This document shows positions 33,701 to 43,800 of a stretch of DNA of 64,000 nt, one piece after another. Under the pieces are notes generated by a model. The model did no database searches. It was not told where the DNA came from and was given only the letters and a program-made list of their open reading frames with translations. Origin of the DNA: Fistularia commersonii (Eukaryota; Chordata; Actinopteri; Syngnathiformes; Fistulariidae); assembly GCA_037954325.1 (NCBI GenBank), contig JBBMNZ010000027.1, forward strand, positions 6,637,001 through 6,701,000. The letters are read 5' to 3'. Numbering within the stretch: position 1 is the first letter of the stretch; each line of letters starts with the position of its first letter. The position numbers and the translations under genes are program-made.

Positions 33701-36700
33701 TTGCAGGTTGCTGTTGTTGCATGCTGCGAGGTGCACTCTGGTGCAAAAGCATGCAGAGCTGAAGGGGGCTTGAAGAACTGGCTGAAATGGTCTGCCAGTC
33801 ATAAGCTTCAACCCACAGCGTGTTTCCAGTACATATTCAATAGTTGCTAACAATAGAAATAATGTTATCATGGCTTAACAGCAAACAAAAAAAATACACA
33901 TCATGTCAATGAAATTAGGTCTTATTGTCTCATGTTTAAATGCTTTATGGGTCTTTTGGAGGATTTTTCCTGTTAAACCTGTGTCATTTACAGGCACTGC
34001 AAGAGTCCTTGAAATAAAAGAAGAAGCTTATGCGCAACAGGCTGTTTGCCAATAGTAGCTGTGGTTTGTAATGGGGGAGATGGACAGACACACTTACCAC
34101 TCCAAAGAAGCCAGCTCTGAGCAAAGCCTCCCTCCAGGCCAGGCTGAGGACATGGTCTATCCTCTGGCCATAAGCCTTGACCTCAGACAGTTCTTTACCA
34201 AAAGCCCGGACTGTCCTCAAGTTGCTGATGCGTTCCTCAGCCAACTGCGAACACAAGTGGCTTTATTAGACGATTAAACTATTAGACTGTCAAAGAAGGA
34301 CATCTTAATCAAATTCTAAAAATCTGATTTAAGTGCAGACCAGTAATTTAATGGGAGAAAAAACACAAGGGGGATATGCAACGCTTTTAAAACTGTGGTA
34401 GGAAGTAACATCAGGTTTTATAGACATGACGATGTTGCAATCCTAATGTGTCATAGCATCCTTTCGTTCAAATTACCACATCCCCATTACTGTCTTCAGC
34501 TAAATTAGAATTACAAAAGTAGCTCTCCTGTACTTCCACTTTGCATTTGAATGTATGTTTCTGTGTACCTGAGTGACTTGTGCGAGAGCATCTTGTGTAC
34601 GTTTAGAGATGGAGCGAAGGTATCGACCATAGACCACAGCCAGACCAGCCAGTGGTGGCACGATCAGTAACACGAAGCTTGCCAGGCTAGGGGAGACGTA
34701 GAACTAGGAGGGAGGGACGAGATAGAGAAGAGCTGGGTTAATGAAATAATGGGAGGGTAAAGTAGGGGGCAGGGAGGCAGGGGAGGAAGTCAGACAGCAG
34801 GGATTAGCAGAACTGGCAAAACGGAGTACTAGGTCTGGTAGTTATTTCCAGTGATTCTTCCTCATACCAAGAAACAATAACATTTCCTGCAATGAAACTA
34901 TATGCCTGTAATGAATGTGTGGGCATTTCTCAATGCAATGTGGAGGGAGGGGGCGTTGTTTGCTCATTGTGTTGCATGAATTTGGTTTGAGGTTCTTGAC
35001 AAGAGTTCAGACAGGTGTGAGTTTCCAATGAGCCCTTCTATTTGTGAACTTACACTACAACAGTTAAATAGTGTAGACACTGAACCCCTAACTGCTCCCC
35101 TGGCACTGCTGATTCATCTGAATGCAGAGGAATAATATTCCACGAGGGATTAATAAAGTATGATAAAATTAAATAAACATATGCATCTGTTGAATAGGCA
35201 CATCTGTCTGAAAGGATAGTTTGTCAACATCTGAGACTTTTATGACTGAAGGCATGTGACCTGTGAAGTGAAGCACACGATTGGCAAGCCTTGTCACTAG
35301 TTTAATGTGTCCTGGTTGAACTGATGATTTAAAAAGGAAACAGAATTTTAAGACTTTTCTGAATTAATGTGCCTAATACCAGAGCTGAAAATGAATGAAC
35401 AAAAGAAAAACACACAATTCACAATTATAAGTTATAATGCAAAGGACATTTATAGGCGATTATACAATTACTAGTTACAAAAATCTGATTCTGATCTTTT
35501 TTTTTAACCTTACAACCATGTAATTAATTCACATTCATCATATAATGAAGAGTATATGGATTTTGTAATACAAGACTTATGTAGTATCCACAAGTCGAGA
35601 TATGGCTGATCTGTAACCGCTAAGTATGACTTCCTTACCATCATACTGACACCAGCAGCTGCCTGGGCAACGGCTCTAAGGCCATCTGACAGGTTATCGG
35701 TGATGGAGCGGCCAACCACCGCTGTGTCAGCGGAGAGCCGGTTGATGAGCTCGCCTGTTCTGTTGCTGTCAAAAAAAGCAACTTCTTGTCTGATAATGGA
35801 GGAGAAGACGGAGGCACGGAGATCACGGACGATCTGTTGGCCTGAGGGGAGTTGGAGAAGAAGGATTTACCAGTTTCACAGAGAGCACTTTTGAGGGGGC
35901 ATTAGGGGTGAATATTTTGACCAAATAGGCATTTTGAAGATATGAATTCACAAGTAAAGCGCAAAATGTGTGCATTTTCCTCACAACGTCCATACTGCAC
36001 TGAAATAAACTTTTTGTAATCATGTATGTTTTTAATTAGTGACTTTTTCAGTGTCACTCCTGGCCTCACCTGAAGTCTGCATGAGGTAGACCCTGGCAGC
36101 ATTGGCTGCGCCCCCACAGAGGAACACTCCTGTTAGCATGACACACAGCGACGTCAGGGAGGCTGTCATGGTCTCTGTGTCTGTTCCAGTTGTGTAAATA
36201 GTGTCAATTACTCTCCCCAGGAGGAAAGGTGCGGACATGGTGACTGCGCTGGAGACCGTCAAGAAGCCGACAGCAGCTGCAGCGGGGGAAGGAACAGACA
36301 GGGTTGAAGACTGAAACAAAAGGAGATGGCAGTGGGAGGTGCTGTGAACCATTAATGAAGGTTTGAAGAGCTCAGAAGATTTGAGACATTTTGTAATTGA
36401 GCTGAAGAAACTAATCATGGAATCTTGGGAGTATTTTCAACATCTCACATTATTATATTTCAAATTCCAGACAATTTCTTCTCATAAAAACATTTGTTAA
36501 AAATAAAAAAAAGTTTTACCGGTACTTAGTATACATTTTTATTTATGAAAAATGCCTCACTTTTTTTTCTAAATCAGAGTGGAACCAATTAGTACATCAG
36601 CATTATCCATCATAAAAATCATCAATGTAATCAAAAATCAGCAAGACGTTACCTGAGACTTAACGACAAACTTCCTAAAAATGCAACATATTATTTAATT

Positions 36701-37918
36701 CAATTTGAATGATTTAACATTATACTCAAAAGGTCACTCATGCAGTGACGTGTCAGATTTAATTCATTCATTGTTAATGAAAGAATTTCATTCAGTAGCC
36801 TTTAACCACCATTCATATAACCCCAATTCACCTCAGTACACCGGGGTTAAACTAGTTTGTGTGTGTTGTGACGTAATTTTCCATGCCAAAGCACATACTG
36901 TCATACGGCCTTCTTAGGCAGATTCAAAAATGGCTTCAAGCAGCAGAGAAGCCTCTCCTTGTGAAGTTTGACCAGGTATTTCCAGTTTTGTTCACAAAAC
37001 TACTCAATGCGATCAGATTTATTAGTGTTGCCTGATGATAAAAGCATAATAAGCCTCTATCTTGACAATCAAAAAAAATACAGGATTTTTATGTAAACTG
37101 ACCAAATTAATATAAATGGAACTGAGAGCTTCAATGAGAGTTTCTGGTAACTCTCTTGTTTTTCACTGAAATAAAACTGAAAAGTAGACAACAATTACGG
37201 TGGCAAGATGGGGAAAAAACCCTAATGGACTTCAGGAAAAGGGACTTGGCGCTCTTCTTTAGAAACCCTCTCTTAAATGTGATAATGTTTGTGATATGCA
37301 GACGATATGTGATATGCAGACGAGAAAACGCGGCCCTTGGAGGCAGCTCAGGCGAGCCTGGTCATCAGCTATTTGATTGAGATGGGGCAATAATCAAAAC
37401 ATTATCACAATATCTGAAACTGCAATCAAAAATATGGCTTTAAAATCTAAATATTACTTGACTAAAAAATCATTATAAAAATAATTGATACACTTCCAAG
37501 AAAGCTGAGAGTAAGCATTGCATCATTCTGCTGCTTTCACAGTCTCTTTCATAAGTGGTAAGATGAATTACATTTATGTAAAGTACCATCACGCGGAGCA
37601 CACAAGGAATTCCTTCATTTGATTCTCCAAGGTAGACACTGTGCTAAAAGACAATCGTCTCAATGAATGGATTATTTCTCTATATTACCCAACCTTAACC
37701 ACAACTAAAATCCACATGATCTTGTCTTGCTACCACTTCACATGCTTGTAATAAACACAATCTTTCAGTTTAACAATGTTTTCTTCAATAACACACACAA
37801 TATATAAATTCAACACGCTTCTGTCAAATTTTTATCCACTAATTATCCCATGACATTGATTTAATTGTTCTGACTTCACAAATTGTTCAGTATATCAATG
37901 ACACAAATGGCTGCAGCT

Positions 37919-37986
<68 letters not shown>

Positions 37987-38364
37987 ACCTGCCAGTCTCC
38001 ATCTCTCTGGGTGTGCGAGTTGCAGGATTCTCCTGACATCATCCAGAGGAACGGTGGTCGGCGCATTGCCACTCTCGGAATCCGACCGTCCCTTCAGTGA
38101 TCCGGAAGCAGAGGCAGCCGAGGAGCTAGCGAAGGCAACAGGTGTGTGTGAGAGTGTCCTTGCTTTTGACGAGTGTGAGGACAGGAGCACCGGCAAGAAC
38201 TGCCTCCTGGGTGGAAAGAGGAGGGAGGCGGAAATCGTGTCACCGGCCGCCGGTCGTTTCCTCCTGGGAGCCGGAGCGAGGGGGATTCGGTGCCGCAGCC
38301 AAAGCATCCTGAGCGAAGGAGGCGGTCCGTGAACGCACCTCGACAAGCGAATTAACAGCCGCAT
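30711..38364 (-). CDS. abcb10: ABCB10 mitochondrial inner-membrane ABC half-transporter
   Basis: ABCB10 acts in haem synthesis and mitochondrial redox balance. Fourteen coding exons: 37989-38364, 36070-36276, 35639-35841, 34569-34703, 34098-34244, 32976-33111, 32754-32849, 32106-32315, 31950-32029, 31648-31822, 31328-31371, 31140-31174, 30991-31049, 30711-30904, giving 698 aa (human 738). The N-terminus is rich in Arg, Ser and Ala with almost no acidic residues in its first 40, as for a mitochondrial presequence. A transmembrane domain follows (AAVGFLTVSSAVTMSAPFLL, ANAARVYLMQTSGQ). The ATPase has Walker A GPSGCGKST at about 482-490, signature LSGGQ at about 587-591, Walker B LLLDEAT near 608-614 and switch His 643. 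All catalytic motifs are intact. It ends in EEQKRALQ. Exons 11 and 12 are small (44 and 35 nt). Confidence 0.95.
35085..35165 (+). mobile_element. LINE 3'-tail relic in abcb10 intron 3
   Basis: Ends aatattccacgagggattaataaagtatgataaaatt, matching the ATTCC-GGGATTAATAAAGT tails at 15190 and 50030 in this window. There is no coding sequence. Short and degenerate. Confidence 0.45.
37921..37983. repeat. (AC)31 microsatellite abutting the abcb10 exon 1 donor
   Basis: An uninterrupted 63-bp run. In the sense of abcb10 it reads (GT)n and begins at about position +6 of intron 1 (the donor is GTAGAG at 37988-37983). Confidence 0.95.
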
Positions 38365-39144
38365 TATTGCACTTGTCTGCTACCGACTGGAAGCGAGGTG
38401 GAGTTGGCGGAACAAGAAAAAAGCCGACATTTACTTTTCCGGTTCAACGAATTTCAGAGTCGGCGAAGAGCTGTGAGGTCGACACGTCCATAGCCGGGCC
38501 GTCGAGGCGCTTGTTGTGCCCGCATTATCGAATTTAAACCGTTATTGTCTGCGTTATCTGCCTTTGACAGCCACTTCACACACTTTTATCTCTGACCACC
38601 GACACCCACCAACACCCAGCCTGTCACTGTCATCTGCCGCGCAATGTCTGCCGGTCGGTCGGGTGAAAAGAGCTCAGTCACGGCGTCCGACTCTCCCTGA
38701 CACTAAACCGAGCCCGAAGCGAAGAGCGGAACCAGGGAAGGTGACCTCGGTTCAAATCTCACGTACACACGACACCTTCCACCAGACTGGGAATTTCAAT
38801 GGCCGGTGATATAAGCAAACTTTCACAGGCAAAACCAAGCGAGCACAGAGCAGGGGTTCTTCGAATACATTTCCGGCAGGCTTCCCGTCGCGAAGCGCAA
38901 TGCCGCCCTCTACTGGTGATAAATGGTAAGCGCTCATTTGTTTCGATTCCCAAGATAGGATTCACTTCTCAGACTTTTTAAATAAAAATGATCAATTCTT
39001 GGATCATTGAAACCTGTTCTGCTGATGCTCGGGGCTGTTTAATTGTAACAGTTTGTTTAAATTTGCCACCTGTAACTGTCTTAATGAAAGCTTAATGAAA
39101 GCTTAATTTGAACAAAAAGGACACAAGTGCAAAACCTATGCCTA
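38365..39144 (-). promoter_or_regulatory. abcb10 5' flank and promoter region
   Basis: The first few hundred bases upstream of the abcb10 ATG are GC-rich, with an ETS-like TTCCGG near 38438 and no TATA box, typical of a housekeeping promoter. A GCCGCCCTCTACTGGTG CTCF-like motif lies at 38902-38918. An 11-bp tandem (CTTAATGAAAG, two copies and a part) is near 39090-39113. Confidence 0.45.
38902..38918. promoter_or_regulatory. CTCF-like motif upstream of abcb10
   Basis: GCCGCCCTCTACTGGTG aligns well with the reverse complement of the CTCF core (GCGCCCCCTGCTGG). By-eye match only. Confidence 0.4.
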
Positions 39145-39155
39145 AATAAATTACT
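39145..39155. repeat. Left target-site duplication of the LINE insertion
   Basis: AATAAATTACT, identical to 40084-40094. It directly abuts the (TTC)n tail of the inserted element. Confidence 0.85.
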
Positions 39156-40083
39156 TCTTCTTCTTCTTTCGGCTTTTCCCGTTAGGGGTCGCCACAGCGA
39201 GTCAACTTTCTCCATCTAACCCTATTCTCTGTATCTTCCTCTCTCACACCAACTACCTTCATATCCTCTCTCACTACATCCATAAATCTTCTCTTTGGTC
39301 GTCCTCGAGACCTCTTGCCTGGCTGTGAAACACTGGTACGGTGTGCTGTAGGGGTAACAGAGAAGTTCAAGGTGGAGGTGGGACTCCATCAGGGATCAGC
39401 TCTGAGCCCCTTCTTGTTCGCAATGGTGATTGATAGGCTGACAGATGAGGTTAGACAGGAATCCCCATGGACCATGATGTTTGCAGATGACATTGTGATC
39501 TGTAGTGAGAGCAGACAACAGGTAGAGGAAAATCTAGAGAGGTGGAGGTATGCTCTGGAAAGGAAAGGAATGAAAGTTAGTCGCAGCAAGACAGAATATA
39601 TGTGTGTGAACGAGAGGAACTCGGGTGGAGCGGTGAGGCTACAGGGAGTGGAGATCAAGAAGCTGGAGGATTTCAGGTACTTAGGGTCAACAGTCCAGAG
39701 CAACGGAGAGTGCGGAAAAGAGGTGAAGAGACGGGTCCAAGCAGGTTGGAATGGGTGGAGAAAAGTGTCAGGGGTACTATGCAATAGAAGACTATCGGCC
39801 AGAATAAAAGGAAAGGTGTACAAGACAGTGGTGAGACCAGCGATGATGTATGGACTAGAAACTGTTACAATGACCAAAAGACAGCAGGCAGAACTAGAGG
39901 TTGCAGAGATGAAGATGTTGAGGTTCTCTTTGGGAGTGACCAGGATGGATAGGATCAGGAATGAGTCTATCAGAGGGACGGCACATGTTCGATGTTTTGG
40001 AGAGAAGGTCAGAGAAGCCAGACTGAGATGGTTCGGTCATGTACAGAGAAGAGATAGTGAATATATTGGTAGACGGATGCTGG
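39156..40083 (-). mobile_element. 5'-truncated non-LTR retrotransposon (RTE-like) with twin-priming inversion
   Basis: A 928-bp insertion flanked by an 11-bp direct repeat. Read on the minus strand, its 3' part (39156 to about 39322) encodes the element's C-terminus (PGKRSRGRPKRRFMDVVRED, then WRKLTRCGDP and a stop), a very short 3' UTR and a (GAA)n tail. The rest (about 39323-40083) is inverted relative to it. On the plus strand that part is one open frame from the reverse transcriptase: GLHQGSALSPFLFAM, the catalytic FADD motif (MMFADDIVIC), SRSKTEYMCVN, and RWFGHVQRRDSEYIGRRML. The two parts are adjacent in the intact element with only a few codons missing. There is no endonuclease domain, so it cannot move by itself. 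The clade name (RTE-like) is from memory and tentative. Confidence 0.88.
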
Positions 40084-40088
40084 AATAA
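39321..40088 (+). pseudogene. Reverse-transcriptase fragment (inverted part of the LINE insertion)
   Basis: About 256 codons without a stop on the plus strand (the open frame itself begins a few codons earlier, in the other arm). They cover the RT palm with FADD at about 39485-39496 and the thumb-like C-terminal region. The frame ends at a TAA that comes from the duplicated target site, not from the element. It has no natural start, promoter or endonuclease, so it is a retroelement relic, not a host gene. The intact frame suggests a fairly young copy. Confidence 0.85.
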
Positions 40089-40094
40089 ATTACT
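40084..40094. repeat. Right target-site duplication of the LINE insertion
   Basis: AATAAATTACT, identical to 39145-39155. It supplies the TAA that ends the plus-strand frame. Confidence 0.85.
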
Positions 40095-40240
40095 AACATC
40101 ATAAAATTCAATGACAATGAAACATATGTTAAACAAGGGCATTGTGCATTTAAACAGCACATTGATAACATAGAGGGAAAAAAAAAGTGTTTGTCACATG
40201 GTCAAAATCGGCAAGACTTCATTGTATTTACAGAGTTCGC

Positions 40241-40246
40241 TTTATT
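40241..40246 (-). terminator. sccpdh poly(A) signal
   Basis: AATAAA on the minus strand, 597 bp after the sccpdh stop and just before the retroelement insertion. It is the best candidate for the transcript end. Confidence 0.6.
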
Positions 40247-40842
40247 TAGGCTGTCCATACAAAGCAAAACACATCACATCAGGAGCCAATTTCTAAAACA
40301 CAGCATATCACATGCAAGTGTTGTTTGAAAAGTAATGAGATTACATCATCATGTGTGTTGTGTGCGCGTGCGTGTGTGTGTAATCATACAATTCCACAAG
40401 AGTGATAAGGGCCTCTTCAAAATAGCAGGGAGGATCCATTCATCTCCCTGATAACATTGTTGTTTAGTGAAAAGAAAACTGGTTGCCTCTTACTAGGAAG
40501 AAACAGTTTGTGGACGCACAAAAACTATCACTCAAGAAAAACTGCCAAAGCAGACAGATTCAGAAGTAAACAGGCAAAGTAGTGCAAAAGATTACCGGTA
40601 AGTGTGAGCCACACAGAGACAGGCAGACTGAGACACACAGGCACACACACATATGCACAGAGGCTAAAAAAATGTTAATGGCAGAATTAGAATATAAACT
40701 ACAAATATACTGGATTGTAATGAAAGGCCACGATGAAAGGTTTTCTCTCTTGTAATTGATAGCTTCCACGTTTTTATCCTGCAGACGCTCAAGTGCTGAA
40801 TAACTGAATATGCTCTCAGAGGGTCTGGGGGAGGGGCAAACT

Positions 40843-43800
40843 TCAGATGATAGAAAACTGAATGCCATGATTTCTGAGGCGTTCAATCAGAGTGGTATTG
40901 GCAAATGCTGCTCCAGGAGTATAAACACCTCCCCTAAATAAACAGAGGACAGAGAAGAATTCAGTGAGAACCCAGGCCTACTCTCATGACAAACAAAAAA
41001 ATGCCAATCAACAATCGATGATGTCCCTATCCTTGATTGTGTGTTTCTGATATTATCTAACTCTAGTTATCTAATAGTTCACTAATTAACCAGGATTTCA
41101 TTATAATTTATTTAAATATATTATAAGTAGATTTTTGTGGAAATGTAACTAAATTCATTGTGAACCAATGTCCAATCACAGCATGGTATAGCTATCCAGA
41201 CATCCAGGTTATTCACAACGTAACAATTTACAGGGAGGATTTCTGCAGTGCAATTGTGCAAGATACAGTTACTTCAGTGCTCATTTTTGGTGCATGTGTT
41301 TGAGTATGTGTTCAAATCAGTGACAGGCAGAACATTGGGGGTGATTGCAATCTCACCTCTTCGGCAGGGCTTTATTTTCATTGAGGATGGTTAGAGCAGC
41401 CTGGACCATAGCAATGGGTGTCGCCACATATCCACACTCTGGGCAGTAGAATAGACTCAATTATAAAAACCATTACACATCATGAATAGCCACTGCTCAT
41501 AACAAATTATCCCACCAACGACCTAAACATCTATTACTCTTTACATCCAGATTACAATGTACTATTTTATTATACCCTAATCATTTTTAGTTACCTGGTC
41601 CTTGAACCAGTGTACGAATCTTGCCGCTGGGTTTTTCCCGGGAGGGGTCTTGTCCATCTGTGAATCCCTCTCCATACAGCGCAAACCGAAAAGATGAACC
41701 TTCCATCTAATATAAACACAAACCCCCACATGATTATCTTCCGGCTGGCAAACTTAACAATTTGAATGTATCAGCGTCTACAATTTCTCTTACCTGCCTC
41801 CTTGTTGGTCCCGCCTTGGAAAAGAGTCCAAAAGAGAAGAACTCTGGGTACTGATATGGTCGTAACAATTGACAGACGGCCATTAGCACAAAGACATTTC
41901 AGGTCAAATTATAGTCAGTTGTGGCTGCATTGGTCATTCTACTTTACCTTGATGAGCAGGTTGCGTCCGCAGTTAAATTTGACCAAGAGCCAGAACATCA
42001 TGCCAGCAAACATCAGCTTAATAATGCTGCCAATTCCTCCAATGCCCGCATACGCTCCATACTGAACCTACAGCGAAACACAATACAATAAACTGTTTGA
42101 GGACAGCGGACATGGAAACTTTCACAGATCAAAAACATTTATAAGAAACATGCTCATATCATGTGCTTCCAACACGAATTCTTAAAAACATTAAATTCCA
42201 AACAAATAATATTCTGACTGGTGTAGCTTGATGCTCCTCCGCCAAGTAGCGCTGTGTTCTCTTGACGACTGACGGATCGGAGCCCATGAAGGGCACCGTG
42301 TACTGCTGGATTTCGTTGCTGAAGAAAAGATTGCCTCTGGAGATATACACAAACAGAAAGAAATGCAATCTAAACATCTTATATTTTAACAGGAAAAACA
42401 GGCGGTACAACATTATAGTCAGGTGACAGGTCTGTGTGATGTGTTGTCAGTAGGGATTGTGTTCTTTGTCTACATGTGTAGAGCACTGACTGCAGGAATT
42501 AATGCTTGCCACCTACAATCCCCAGTGATGACGAGTTAAACTCTGGGGTGATTGGGAATGATTGTTTAGCCTCATGGCGATTTTCTTTCAACCGAAACAT
42601 GCATAGTAGGACTGAAAGGATCTCAAGTTCAATACTACCTTTTTCGAGCAAAACTCCAAAGATAATGTGATTAAACATTTGTATTGAATTTACATATAAA
42701 GACGGAAGCTAATGAGACTTGAAAACCTTTGGAATGCAAATACAAGTATTACGTAGTGAAATGTAAGACAAACAAATATTGTCTTAAGTGAAATTCTTAA
42801 TGACAAGATCTAGATATAAAGAAAAATTGTCACTGCATGTCATGCTCTTGTATTTCATGATTCCTGACTATCATAAGCAAGTGACTCCTAATCATATCAA
42901 TATGATTAATAAAGTCATTGTAGGCAGTGATCCAAATGATACTTAGTTCAGCAAGCTGGTGTAACCTAGGAAACATACAAGCTTCTTTTAGCATGGCCAA
43001 CAGACCTCCGCTTCAGCTTTGAGCCAGCAATTTGGAGAGGTTTGTGATTTAACTGCCTTCGAAGACTTTGCAGCTTGTGGCTGTCGGCAAATCCATAAAT
43101 GGCAGACTGCCAAGTGCCATCATGGATACATCCACCCTGCAAGAGGTGAAAGCAAAAAAGAGAAAAAAAGAAATATAATGTATATATAAATCAAAAGTGA
43201 AACCGTGACAGAGACAGAAAAAACAATTTATGGAACGAGTTGGTACAGGAAGCCTTTGATTTAAGGGGTCAATGATATGTAAGATGCAGCCCAGTGCACT
43301 GCACTGACACATGGGTAATGTAGTTACGTACGTCCGACCCCGTACTGATTGTCAGGAAGCTTTCCACTGCAGTGAGGACACCTACAGAAAATTAATGAAA
43401 ACCATGCTTTAGATTAAGCCAAAATATCAATGAAACCACTAATAGACAATAGGCCATTTCAAACCAACTTCAGTGATTTTTTTTCCATGCTCTATACATA
43501 CCGTTGAACTGGTCCCTGGTGTAAAGCACCCCCATATCAGCGGGAATGGAGTCAAATCCACAGCTCCCTATGATGTACACACCATTTTCTCCAGCCTGCT
43601 GGTGGTAGTTCAATTCCATGCCCTCCAGAAACTGCCCACCACCATTAAGAAAGCCACAAGTTCAAACACAAGATCAGTTTAGTGGTTTAAAGGCTGTTAA
43701 ACACAAACAAAAAGAGGACTAAGTAGCTTTTCAAACTATTCTGTTGTGAATGAATGAACCCATACAGCCTAAAAACTCCAATTAAGTGGATATTTGACCC

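Noticed and set aside
39156..40083. DNA transposon or host gene
   Set aside because: No terminal inverted repeats at the edges. The (GAA)n tail, RT motifs and 11-bp TSD indicate target-primed reverse transcription.
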